Positions 51,201 to 61,400 of a DNA stretch of 64,000 bases are shown here, in pieces. Made by a program: the position numbers and the translations under genes. The stretch comes from DATAEE01 sp963725145 (GTDB taxonomy: Bacteria > Acidobacteriota > Vicinamibacteria > Vicinamibacterales > 2-12-FULL-66-21). Numbering within the stretch: the stretch's first letter is position 1; every line of letters starts with the position of its first letter. Where the stretch lies: positions 248,001 through 312,000 of the forward strand of contig CAVRXL010000003.1 in the NCBI GenBank assembly GCA_963725145.1, read 5' to 3'. The notes below the pieces were generated by a model. The model was not told the DNA's origin. It worked only from the letters and a program-made list of their open reading frames with translations, and did not search any database.

Positions 51201-52372
51201 TGGACATGCGGTTTCTCGTCATCGACGATGACGCCGTCGACCGGCGGGCGGTCGCGCGCGCGCTCATCGGGACGAGGCTGCCGGCGACGCTCGACGAGGC
51301 GGCGACCCCGGCCGACGGGATCCGCCTGGCGATCGAGCGCGAGTACGAGTGCATCTTCATCGACTATCTGCTGCCGGGGACCGACGGCCTGCAGATCCTG
51401 CGCGCGATCCGCGCCGCGGGCGTCACCGCGCCCATCGTCATGCTGACGGGTCAGGGGGACGAGGAGCTGGCGGTGGAGCTGATGCGCGCCGGCGCGGTCG
51501 ACTATCTCTCGAAGCAGACGCTCGGCCCCGACCGCGTCGCGAGAAGCGTGCGCTACGCCGTCGCGATGGCCCGGGCCGACCAGGCGCGCGAGGAAGCGCT
51601 CGAACGGGAGCGGGCCGCACGCGAGGAGGCGCAGGCCGCAAACCGGGCGAAAGACCAGTTTCTCGCGACGCTCTCGCACGAGCTGCGCACGCCGCTCAAC
51701 GCGATCCTCGGCTGGGCCCGGCTGCTGGCGGCCGGAACGCTCGACGCCGCCACCGCCGCGCGCGCCGTCGAGATCATCGAGCGCAACTCGCGGTTGCAGG
51801 CCCGCCTCATCGAGGATCTGCTCGACACCTCCCGCATCATCGCGGGAAAGCTCCGGCTCGACGTGTGCGAGGCGTCGATCTCGGACGTGGTGGAGGCGGT
51901 GGTCGAGGCCCTGCGGCCGACGGCCGACGCCAAGCGAATCCGGCTGGACGTCCATCCGTGGAGAGAGCCGCGGGCAATCCTCTGCGATCCGGCGCGGCTG
52001 CAGCAGGTCATCTGGAACCTGCTCGCGAACGCGATCAAGTTCACGCCGGACGGCGGGCGCGTCTCGATATCGGTTGGCGAACGCGAGGGCAGACTCCTCC
52101 TCGAGGTCCGCGACACGGGTATCGGCATCAGCAGCGAGTTCCTGCCCCACGTCTTCGATCGCTTCCGTCAGGAGGAGGGAACGGTGACGAGGACCCACGG
52201 CGGCCTCGGTCTCGGACTCTCCATCGCCCGCTACCTCGTGGAGCTGCACGGCGGCGAGATACTGGTGGAAAGCGAGGGCGACGGCCGCGGCGCGGCATTC
52301 ACCGTGTCGCTGCCGCTCACGCCGGCTCAAGCGGCGGCTTCGTCGCCGGGATTACAAAATCGTTCGGTCTGA
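51200..52372 (+). CDS. Receiver-histidine kinase hybrid
   Basis: A 390-residue protein. N-terminal receiver (about 1-120, Asp55 in CIFIDYLLPGTDG, MLTGQGDEE), a coiled-coil linker (REEALERERAAREEAQAA), HisKA with His160 (FLATLSHELRTPLNA) and an HATPase domain (VIWNLLANAIKFT, VRDTGIGIS, GGLGLGLSIARYLV). Receiver-first order means it takes phosphate and then signals on. The start (ATG 51200, or GTG 51197) overlaps the response regulator stop. Cytoplasmic. Confidence 0.92.
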   Translation: MDMRFLVIDDDAVDRRAVARALIGTRLPATLDEAATPADGIRLAIEREYECIFIDYLLPGTDGLQILRAIRAAGVTAPIVMLTGQGDEELAVELMRAGAVDYLSKQTLGPDRVARSVRYAVAMARADQAREEALERERAAREEAQAANRAKDQFLATLSHELRTPLNAILGWARLLAAGTLDAATAARAVEIIERNSRLQARLIEDLLDTSRIIAGKLRLDVCEASISDVVEAVVEALRPTADAKRIRLDVHPWREPRAILCDPARLQQVIWNLLANAIKFTPDGGRVSISVGEREGRLLLEVRDTGIGISSEFLPHVFDRFRQEEGTVTRTHGGLGLGLSIARYLVELHGGEILVESEGDGRGAAFTVSLPLTPAQAAASSPGLQNRSV

Positions 52373-52452
52373 TCGAACGCGTCTCGCGGGAAAACGGCGC
52401 AATCATCGACGCGATTGGTGGCCCGGCTCTTGCTGCTACCCGCCCGTCCAAA

Positions 52453-53202
52453 ATGGTCGCGGGAATCCTTCGGAATCTGGCCAAGCGCGTCGGCGTCAAT
52501 CTTCCGTTCGCCGGCGTGGTGTGCGCCGAGCAGGTCCGCACGATTTACATCGAGACCGACTGGCGCGCGCGGATCACCGTCAAGAAGACGCTCGTCTTCC
52601 TCGCGTCGCCTGGCGAGCGCGATCTCTGGGACACCTACTCCGCCGGGCCGGGAGAGCGCCTCGAGACCCTCGCGTACGACTCGCCGGACGGGATGCAGGT
52701 GGCGCGCGAAGATCGGAAGGATGGCAGCGTCCGCATCTACTGGCAGCCCCGGATGGACATCATCCCGTATGCGCTCTACACGCACCAGGACACGTGGGTG
52801 CCGCCGACGATGTACAAGCAGGCGGCGATTTTCTCTGAGTACCGGGGCGAAGCCAGGACCGGGGTCGTCGTCACCGAGATCGTCACTCCAATGACGTTCG
52901 AGGCGGCCGTGGTGTTCGAGCGCCCGCGCTGGCCGCGCCTCACGAGCGAGCGCGCCCTGGTGGAGTACGCGCTGGAGCGTCTCAAAGAGACCATGGATCC
53001 TCCTCCGATCTCACCGGACGGGAAGCGGCTCGAGTGGAGAATCGACGGCCCGCGCGCCGGCGCCAGCTATCTTTGCGTCGCCTTCCACCAGCACGGCGTC
53101 AACGAGTGGGAAGAACGGCTGAAGTCCGCCACGCTCGCCGGCCGGCTCACGGCGCTCGTCGGCCGCGCGAAGCGGCTGCTCCCCGGGTTCGCGGCGCGAT
53201 AG
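52453..53202 (+). CDS. Hypothetical protein
   Basis: A 249-residue, probably cytoplasmic protein with no signal peptide. It has strands separated by charged segments (VRTIYIETDWRARITVKK, RIYWQPRMDIIPYALYTHQD, VVVTEIVTPMTFEAAVVFE) and a C-terminal helix ending in a basic tail (LVGRAKRLLPGFAAR). No family recognised. Start ATG 52453 is the first in-frame ATG after the hybrid kinase stop, but there is no strong ribosome site, and the reading frame is open further upstream. Convergent with the DinB gene. Confidence 0.55.
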   Translation: MVAGILRNLAKRVGVNLPFAGVVCAEQVRTIYIETDWRARITVKKTLVFLASPGERDLWDTYSAGPGERLETLAYDSPDGMQVAREDRKDGSVRIYWQPRMDIIPYALYTHQDTWVPPTMYKQAAIFSEYRGEARTGVVVTEIVTPMTFEAAVVFERPRWPRLTSERALVEYALERLKETMDPPPISPDGKRLEWRIDGPRAGASYLCVAFHQHGVNEWEERLKSATLAGRLTALVGRAKRLLPGFAAR

Positions 53203-53217
53203 TCACCAGCCTTCGCC

Positions 53218-53742
53218 TCAACGCAGCACCCGCAGGTACTCCACCCACGGCCCCACGTCATCGGTGAGCTGCTTCGCCATCACCCTGGAGATCTGCACGA
53301 TGTGATCGAGATCGTGCGCAACCCACGTGGACAGCAACTGGCGAAGGGTCACCCGTCCGAGCGCCGGGTGCTCGCCGGTCCTGTCCAGGTCGCGCGCGGT
53401 CAGCTGCAGCGCCGCCAGGGCTTCCAGATTCGACGCGCGCAGCGCAGCAAACGTCGCGAGCCGTGCCTCGAGCGGCTCGGCCGGATCCATCGCGAACTGC
53501 GCGAAGCGATCGAACGGCACGAATGTCTTGTCGACCGTGTCGCTCAGGATGATGTTGGCGCGCACCATCCAGTCGGTCCGCTCACCGTGAATCAGATGAC
53601 CGATGACGTCGTACGCGCTCCAGGTGTCGGGCCCTTCGTTGACGTGCGTCCACTCGGGCGGCAGATCGCGAAGGAGCGCGTCGAGAACGGCGGGAGTGCG
53701 TGCGAGGAGGCGCGTCGAGCGCTCGAGATCGAATGTCGTCAC
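53218..53742 (-). CDS. DinB-family four-helix protein
   Basis: A 174-residue protein of the DinB_2 type: four-helix bundle with metal-binding His positions (VIGHLIHGERTDWMVR; WVAHDLDHIVQISRVM). Family members include thiol-transferases with bacillithiol or mycothiol and poorly defined metal proteins. GTG start at 53742; ribosome site weak. It sits 15 bp from the convergent hypothetical gene. Confidence 0.88.
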   Translation of the reverse strand: MTTFDLERSTRLLARTPAVLDALLRDLPPEWTHVNEGPDTWSAYDVIGHLIHGERTDWMVRANIILSDTVDKTFVPFDRFAQFAMDPAEPLEARLATFAALRASNLEALAALQLTARDLDRTGEHPALGRVTLRQLLSTWVAHDLDHIVQISRVMAKQLTDDVGPWVEYLRVLR

Positions 53743-53866
53743 GATCGCGATCGTAGCTCCCCGACGCGCGGCGGAGCGCAAAATCCGTCTCCCCCCACCG
53801 CGTCCGACATCCGATCCGGCCGGGCCTCCGTAGACCTAACGACACGCTCTTTCAGGAGGCACTGAC

Positions 53867-54760
53867 ATGCGGGCAACAACTGACTCAACAACCGGACGAC
53901 TCACCCTCGCCGCGCTGACCCTCGGGCTGCTGGCGCTGGCTCATCCCTGGAACGCCGTACGAGCGAACGGCCGCGGAAGCGACGATCGGGACGATCGCCT
54001 CGACCATCTGCGCGTCATCGGCCTCACCGACGACGGGCGGCTGGTGCGGTTCCGCGCCGGCTCGCCGCGCAGCGAAAGGGACCTGGGCCACGTGTGGGGT
54101 CTCACAGGTACCGACTCGGCGCTCATCGGCATCGACTTCCGGGTACAGGACGGGAAGCTCTATGGCGTCGGCAACGGCGGAGGCGTGTACACCATCGACA
54201 CGACGACCGCTCAAGCGACGTTCGTCAACTCTTTGACGGTCGCCTTGATGGGAACGAACTTCGGCGTGGACTTCAATCCCGCCGCTGATCGACTCCGGAT
54301 CATCAGCGACGCGGGGCAGAACCTCGCGCACAACGTGAACGAGAACGGCGTCACGGCGCCGAACGGGACGCTGACCTACACGCCGCCGCCTGCCGTGGCG
54401 GTCGCCGCGCCTGGCGTGACGGGCGCCGCGTACACGAATAACGACCTCAACCAGGCGGGCACCGCGACGACGTTGTTCGATCTCGACACGATGATGGACC
54501 AGGTCGTGATTCAGTCGCCGCCTGGCAACGGCATCCTGGTCGCCACCGGGAAGCTCGGCGTCGACGCGGGCCCCAAGGCCGGCTTCGACATCTACAGCCG
54601 GCTCGTCGGCGGCGTGACGGTCGCGAACCGGGCGTTCGCATCGCTCATCGTGGATGGCAAGTCGGGCTTCTACCGGATCCACGCGCTGACGGGCCGCGCG
54701 ATCCGGCTCGGCACCTTCGACGACACCGTCGTCGACATCGCGATCCCGCTGGACCAGTAG
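53867..54760 (+). CDS. DUF4394-domain exported protein
   Basis: A 297-residue protein with a signal peptide (about 1-33, ending RANG) and a mature DUF4394 domain: LRVIGLTDDGRLVRF, ALIGIDFRVQDGKLYGVGNG, GGVYTIDTTTAQATF, MGTNFGVDFNPAADRLRIIS. It is a repeating beta-propeller-like fold seen in secreted proteins of soil bacteria; function unknown. A perfect AGGAGG precedes ATG by 8 nt, predicting strong translation. Confidence 0.88.
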   Translation: MRATTDSTTGRLTLAALTLGLLALAHPWNAVRANGRGSDDRDDRLDHLRVIGLTDDGRLVRFRAGSPRSERDLGHVWGLTGTDSALIGIDFRVQDGKLYGVGNGGGVYTIDTTTAQATFVNSLTVALMGTNFGVDFNPAADRLRIISDAGQNLAHNVNENGVTAPNGTLTYTPPPAVAVAAPGVTGAAYTNNDLNQAGTATTLFDLDTMMDQVVIQSPPGNGILVATGKLGVDAGPKAGFDIYSRLVGGVTVANRAFASLIVDGKSGFYRIHALTGRAIRLGTFDDTVVDIAIPLDQ

Positions 54761-54763
54761 TCG

Positions 54764-54859
54764 TCGGGGGTTGGGGCTTAGGGCCTGGGGCCTAGGGAGC
54801 TCTGGGGCTTAAGCCCCGAGCCCCGAGCCCCAAGCCCCAACCCCCAAGCCCCGAGCCCC
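54764..54859. repeat. Heptad-period GC array folded as an inverted repeat
   Basis: Seven consecutive heptads at 54811-54859 (AAGCCCC, GAGCCCC, GAGCCCC, AAGCCCC, AACCCCC, AAGCCCC, GAGCCCC). The preceding 46 bases contain the complementary heptads GGGGCTT, AGGGCCT and GGGGCCT, so the whole folds back. Its right end abuts the TAG stop of the phosphatase-like gene. Confidence 0.85.
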
Positions 54860-55377
54860 TACGGGGTACGGTGGCGCTCGATGTACCCGAGCGCGAACTC
54901 TTCGAGATGCGGCGCCGTGGTGAGCCCGACCTTCTTCGCCTCCTCGCGGGCGGCATCGACGGTCCAGCCGTCCCGGAGGGCACGGCGGATCATCCAGAAC
55001 GCGCCGACGCGAATCGCGGCCGTGCAGTGGATGAACATCGGACGGTTGGAGGGATCGTCGGTGATCTTGAGGAACTCGGTGGCCTGCTCGTCCTTCGGGT
55101 CGCCCGCCGACACCGGAATGTTGAAGTACTTCAGCCCGGCCTGCTTGACCGCGGCCTGCTCTTCCTCCGCGCGATGCTCGCCCGGCTGCCGCAGGTTGAG
55201 CACGGCCTTCACACCGTCCGCTTTCAGCTTCGCAAAGTGCTCGATCCTGGGCTGGCCCCCCGTGCAGAACTCGGGAGTGACCTGAAGGAAGTTCCGGATG
55301 GCTGGCAGCTCCTGCGGACTGCCATCTTGACCGGACCATCCGAGCAGGAGAGTGAGGACGACCAGGCTGGTAGACAT
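54859..55377 (-). CDS. Exported dual-specificity/tyrosine phosphatase-like protein
   Basis: A 172-residue protein with an N-terminal signal (MSTSLVVLTLLLGWSG). The active-site signature HCxxxxxR is complete: His117, Cys118 and Arg123 (IHCTAAIRVGAF). The first part (FLQVTPEFCTGGQPRIEHF, VKAVLNLRQPGEH) matches the DSP/DUF442-type phosphatase fold. A periplasmic phosphatase of this type is uncommon. It starts divergently from the TamB-TamA gene across 112 bp with two hairpin elements. Confidence 0.85.
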   Translation of the reverse strand: MSTSLVVLTLLLGWSGQDGSPQELPAIRNFLQVTPEFCTGGQPRIEHFAKLKADGVKAVLNLRQPGEHRAEEEQAAVKQAGLKYFNIPVSAGDPKDEQATEFLKITDDPSNRPMFIHCTAAIRVGAFWMIRRALRDGWTVDAAREEAKKVGLTTAPHLEEFALGYIERHRTP

Positions 55378-55408
55378 GACGCGATCATAGCCAAACTTCT
55401 GAAGGGTG

Positions 55409-55455
55409 GTACGACCCTTAAGGGTCGTACGCCGCGAACGAGGCTAAAGCCTCGT
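55409..55455. repeat. Two hairpin elements in the divergent region
   Basis: First: arms GTACGACCC and GGGTCGTAC around TTAA (55409-55430). Second: arms ACGAGGC and GCCTCGT around TAAA (55438-55455). The first core is shared with the element inside the CRTAC1 gene (26528-26547). They lie between the divergent phosphatase-like and TamB-TamA genes. Confidence 0.8.
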
Positions 55456-55489
55456 ACCACATCGCAGTTGATAAACTGCGGTCTCAACC

Positions 55490-58400
55490 ATGGCGAAGCT
55501 CATCAGGTGGGCTGTCGCCGCCGCGGCCGCGATTGTCGCGCTGATCCTTCTGCTGCTCGCGGTTGCCCACCTGCCGTTCGTGCGCGCGCGCGTTCTCGAT
55601 CGCGCGCGCGCGTACGCCGCGCGCGAGTTGAGCATCTCCCTGGAAGCCGATGCCATCGAGTACAGCCTGATCGCGCGCTCGGCAACGCTCAGGAACGTGA
55701 CCATCTCCGTGCCGGGTCAGCCGCCGCTCGTTCGAGCCGATTCGGCCGGCGTCGTGTTGAGCCGACGGCTGTTCGGCGGCGTGCTCGAAGTCGAGCGCCT
55801 CGACCTGGTCCGGCCCCGGATATCGATCGTCCGCCATCCCGACGGGACGACGAACCTGCCGCCGGGAAGCAAGCAGGAATCACAGGCCACGCCGCTCGAG
55901 CTGGGCACGATCGACATTCGTCAGCTCGCATTCGCCCTCGACGATCGGCTCGCGACCCGGACCGTCGCCGCCGGACCCATCGATCTGCAGCTCGACACGT
56001 CGCGCACGAACCCACCGCCGGGCGGCTTCGGCCCGAGTCCCTTCACGATTCAGCTTGGCGCGCAGAACGGAGCGCTGACGCTGGCGGGGACCATGGCGGG
56101 ACGCGTGGCGTTCGACGGCGCGAGGCTGAAGGTGCCGGAGCTGCGCGTCGAGACGCCGGAAGGACGGATCGCCGCCGACGGCTGGGCGGACCTCATCGCC
56201 GATCGGCCGGTCGTCGAGGCCCGCAGCCACATCACGCTCGACCTGGCACGCGCCCGCCGCTTTGCGAGCCTCGAGGAGGTCCCGCTGGCCGGCGCCGTCG
56301 AGGCGTCCGTCGTCGCGAGCGGCCCCCTTGTCGATCCGGCGCTCCGGCTGTCGGTCGAGGGCCGGGATCTCGCGTACCGATCGCTCACGGGCGTCCGGCT
56401 GACTGGCACAGGCGCCTATGGCGGCGGGCGGCTCGACGTTCAGCGGCTGCAGTTGACGTCGCGCCTCGGCGAGGTGGATGCGAGCGGAACTCTGAAGGAC
56501 GGGACGTCCGGTCAGGTCACCGCCAGCTGGCGCGGTGTCGATCTCGACCGAGTGGTCGCGACATTCGGGATCGTCCTCCCCGTCGCGCTGGGATCGAGCG
56601 CGGACGGACGGCTCACCGCCACGCTTGATGGGATTGCGCAGTCGGATTCGGACTGGCCCGGTCGCGTCCAGGCCGAGGGCTCGACGCGACTCTCCGCGCG
56701 AGGCAACGGGCTGTCGCTTGCCGGCACTGCGAATCTCACGCTCCGGTCCGGCAGTTGGTCTCTGCCGCATGCGCTGTCGTCATCGACTGGACGCGCCTCG
56801 GTCGATGGGGTCGTGACCGGCCAGCTTACGCCGGGAGCGGATGACTCGACGCTCAGCCGGGGCACCAGACTTCGAGTCGACGATCTCGCCGCGATCGTGC
56901 CGATCCTCAGTCAGGCTGGCGCGTCGTTGCCGCCGCGGCTCGTCGAGCGCGTCGCCGGTCGGATGACGGCCGCGATCGCCTTGAGCGGCACCGCCACGCG
57001 TCCCAACGTCTCAGCGACGATCGCCGCGCGCGGCCTCCAGGCGGGTGAGATCCCGGCGACGGATCTCGACGCGGTACTGGACATCAACCGCAGAGCGCTG
57101 CGCGCCCGTACGCTCGAGGCGCGTCTCGGCGCGACGAGCCTGACCGCTTCGGGCGAGTACGCATGGACGGGAGCCTTCGACGCGAGCTTCGACGCGAAGG
57201 CGAACGACCTGGATCAGTTGATGCGATCGTTCGCCGTTTCCGGCGTGTCGCTCGCGGGGAGCGCACGGCTTGCGGGCACGGCCTCTGGGAGCGTGCAATC
57301 CCCTCGGGCGCAGGCCACTCTCGCCGCGACTGGCGTATCGGTCGATGGCACCCCGGTTGGCGCCGTGAATGCCACGCTGACCTTGGTTGACGACCGCCTG
57401 GATGCCGCCGCGGAAGCCCCCGCTGTGGCGGTGCGCGCGAACGCCAGGCTCGACGCGCGCGAGCCGTACGCCTATCAGGCAAATGCCATCTTCGATCGAA
57501 CGGCCATCCCCGCCCTGGTACCGGCTCGCCTGCGCGAGCGCATCAATATCAATGAGGGAACCATCGCCGGCCGGGTGAGGATCGAGGGAGATCTGAAATC
57601 TCCATCGTCGCTGCCGTTGTGCACATTGAGGCGGACGCGCTGCAGGTGCGAATTGGAAAAGCGATCCAGGCGCGAGCCTCAGGATCGCTTGGCCGCGACA
57701 GGACTGGCGATCGTCTCGTGCTGCACGTCGAGGGACCGCTGTCGGATCTCACGGCGCTCGCTGCGCCGTACATGCCGGCTTCGCCGATTGAAGCCGATGG
57801 CTCGCTCACCATCGATCTTCAGGTGGGCGGTACGATCACGGCCCCCGAGCCGGCCGGGACCGCCACGCTTCGCGCCGCCAGCGTGTCATACACCGATCTC
57901 CCGCCCGCGACCGAGGTCGCCCTCGACGCGCGCATCGAACCGAGCCGCGTGCTCGTCGATTCGCTCACTGCGACGTGGCAGCAAGCGGCGCTGTCCGCGA
58001 AGGCCGAGCTCCCACTGAACCTCCTCGCGCCAGGAACCTTTGGAACCCCTGGAACCAGTGCGACCCATGGAACCCTTGGAACCCTGACGGCCCGTCTGAC
58101 GAACGTTTCCCCCGCAGCGCTCGCACCGTTCCTGTCGCCCGCGCAGCTCGGGGAACTGGGCGGGACGCTGTCGGCGACCGTCACCGCCGAGACCGACGCC
58201 TTCGCGCTCGATCGAATTCGTGCGTCCCTCATCGTCGATCAGGCGTCGCTTACGCTGGCGAGTGTCCCCTTCTCACAGGTCGTGCCCACGCGACTGCGGC
58301 TCGCCGGCGGCTACGCTGCCGTCGAGGACTTCAGGTGGACGTCACAGGGCAATGAGCTGAGCGTTTCCGGCGGCGCACATGTGGCGTCCGATCCGCCGCA

Positions 58401-61400
58401 GCTCGATCTTGGCGTGAAGGGTCTCATCGATCTGCGGATGCTCGGCGCGTTCGTGACCGACATCGGCACGGCGGGCATCGCCACGACCGATCTGGCGGTG
58501 ACCGGGCCGCTGAGCGCCCCGGACATCCGAGGGACCGTCGGGATCCGGGACGGCGAGGTCCGGGTCCAAACGCCGCCGATCATCGCGTCGGATCTGAACG
58601 GCGACCTCCGCATCAGCGGCGGCCGCGCCATCGGCGTGACGATGGCCGGTCTGGTCAACGGAGGCGCCGCGAAGATCACCGGTGAGATCGACGCGTCGGC
58701 GCTCGACGATCCGCGCGGACGGCTCACGCTGACGGCGCGCAACGTTGCCGTCGAATACCCCGACGGCTTCGCGACCGAGTCGAACGCCGACCTGACGCTG
58801 GCGCTCGGCGGCACGGGCTCGGCGCTGACGGGGCGGATCGAGGTCCTGCATGGAACCTACCGCGAGCCGCTCGTGATTTCGAGCGGGCTCGTCTCCGGCC
58901 TGCAGCGCGAGGCAGTTCCCGCCGCCGCCGGTTCGCCGATGCTCGCGAAGCTGCGGCTCAACGTCACGGTCGTCACCGCCGAGGACGTCCGCATCGACAA
59001 CAACTACGGCCGTCTCAACCTGTCGGCCAATCTGAACCTGGTCGGCACGGCTGCCCAGCCGGGCGCCATCGGACGTATCGAGGCGACCGAGGACAGCGAA
59101 ATTTACCTGGCGGGCAACACCTACAAAATCCAACGGCTCGTCGTTGATCTCACGAACCGGCGCGCGATCTCCCCGAGCGTCAGCTTCCTCGCCGAGACTC
59201 GAGTCGGCAGCGTGCCGATCGTGATCGAGCTCGATTGTCCCGCGAACGGTCCGTGCGAGCGCGAGGTGCGATCGCTGGGCTCGGGGACCACCAACGCAGA
59301 GGCGGAGGAACTGCTGTTCGGCGTCTCGACCGATCCCTCCGCCGCGGGCGAGCAGCTCGCGCGGCTGCTCTCGGGAGAAATCCTCGGAATCGTCGGGCGC
59401 ACCGTCGGCCTCGATACCCTGCGTCTGGAGCAGGGCGCCGCGCGCGGCGACATCTTCGAGGACCCGACGCTCGTCGCCGGCGACGTCAACCCGGCCTCGC
59501 GGCTGACGCTCGGCGAGCGCCTTGGTGAGAACGTGGAGCTGGTCTACTCACAGAACCTGGCGGAGAGCGGCTTCACGTGGAGCACGACGTACTTCGCGCC
59601 GTACGGCATCTCTCTCAGGGCGCTGCTGCTCGACGATCAGAGCCGATCGTACGAGTTCCGGCACGAGCCGCGCTTCGGCGGCGCCCGCCGCGATCGGCCG
59701 AAACGAACGCCGGGAGCAAAGATCGCCGGCGTCCGTATTGCGGGGACCCCGGGCTTTCCGGAGAACGAGCTGCGCGGCCGGTTGAAGCTCGGCGAAGGCG
59801 ATCGATTCGAGTTCGGGAAATGGCAGGAGGATCGCCGCCGACTCGAGGAGCTCTACCACTCGCGCGGATTTCTCGAGGCGCGCATTCGGGCCCGCCGCCA
59901 GGAGGAGGCGGGGGCGGTCATTTTGGAATATTCGATCGATCGGGGCCCCGAAACCCACCTCGAGGTGCACGGCATCGATCTTCCGGATCCGTCGGAAGAG
60001 AAGATCCGCGAGCGGTGGTCGGCCGCCGTCTTCGACGGGTTCCTGGAGCGGGACGCCCGGACGATCGTCCGCGACTATCTCTATCAGCAGGGGCGGCTGT
60101 CGGCCTCCGTCAACGCCTCGGTTCGGCGCGACGACGCGAACCTCCGCAAGACGCTTCGGATCGACGTGACACCCGGCCCCGAGATGGCGTTCCGCCTGCG
60201 GTTCACCGGCAACCGCGTGCTGCCGGCCGAAAGGTTGTACGAACTCGCCGCGACAGTCGGCACGCTCACCGCCTGGCTGGATCCGGCGGCGTTCGAGGGA
60301 GCCGTAGAGCGCCTGTACAAAGAGGAAGGGCTGCTGGCGGCTGACGCAGAGGTCCTGGAGCCGGTCATCGACGGCGATCCGGGAGCGGACGCCTCGTCGA
60401 TCGTGCAGGTCGTCATTCGCGAGGGTGAACCGTGGATCATCGGCCGCGTGGCGCTGGAAGGGGCGGAGGTCCTGTCCGGGAGCGGCGCCGAGACGATCGA
60501 TTTCAGGTCCGGCATGCGTTATCAGGCGAGAGTGGTGGCCGCGGCGGCGGAGAAGCTCGAGCGGCACTTCCGTCAGGCCGGCTTTCTCGAGGCGCAGGTC
60601 GCGGTCGACACGACCGTCGATGACGCCGCGCGCCGCGTCGATCTGCATGTCCGCGCGCAGCCTGGCCCGCGGTCGATTCTCACCGGCGTGATCGTAGAAG
60701 GCGCCGATCCGGAAAAGCCGCTCGTGGCGCGCGCGATCCAGCTCACACCGGGAGCACCGGTCAGCCCCGTCGCGATCGGCAGAACGCGGCGTGCGCTGTA
60801 CGACAGCGGCGTCTTTCGCAACGTCGAGATCGCGCTCGAACCGGCGGCGGAGTCCGCTGCTCCGGCAGACCTGAGTGGGCCGCCCCCCAGCGAGAGCGTG
60901 GATCGCCCGGTCGTGGCCCGCGTGCGGCTGGAGGAACGTGCGCGGTATCGGTTCCGGTACGGGTTCGCGCTGAACGACGAGGTCGTGTCGGCCGACGTGC
61001 GGCAGCAACGGCTCGGGTTTGCGGCCGACCTGGAGAACCGGAATCTGTTCGGCAGCGGCGCCATCCTCGGGCTTTCGGCGCGCATCAGGCGGGATCAGCA
61101 GGTCGGGCGCGTGAACCTCGGCGCGAACCGTTTCTTCGGTCTGCCGCTCCGGTCGAACCTCTTCCTGTCGCGGGGGAGAGAAGAGGTCGGCTCGGAGGCG
61201 GCAGTCGACACCGCCGTGTCCGATGTGACGGAGGTGAGCGCCGAGCAGTCATTTCGGCTGCGCCGGCTTATCGAGCTGCGCTACGGATACGGCCTCGGAC
61301 GGAACCGCACCTCACTCAACTGCATCTCGATCGGATGCGAACCCTTCGACATCCGCGTACGCGTCGCGCGCCTGACCGGCGGCGGCCTTGTCGATCGACG

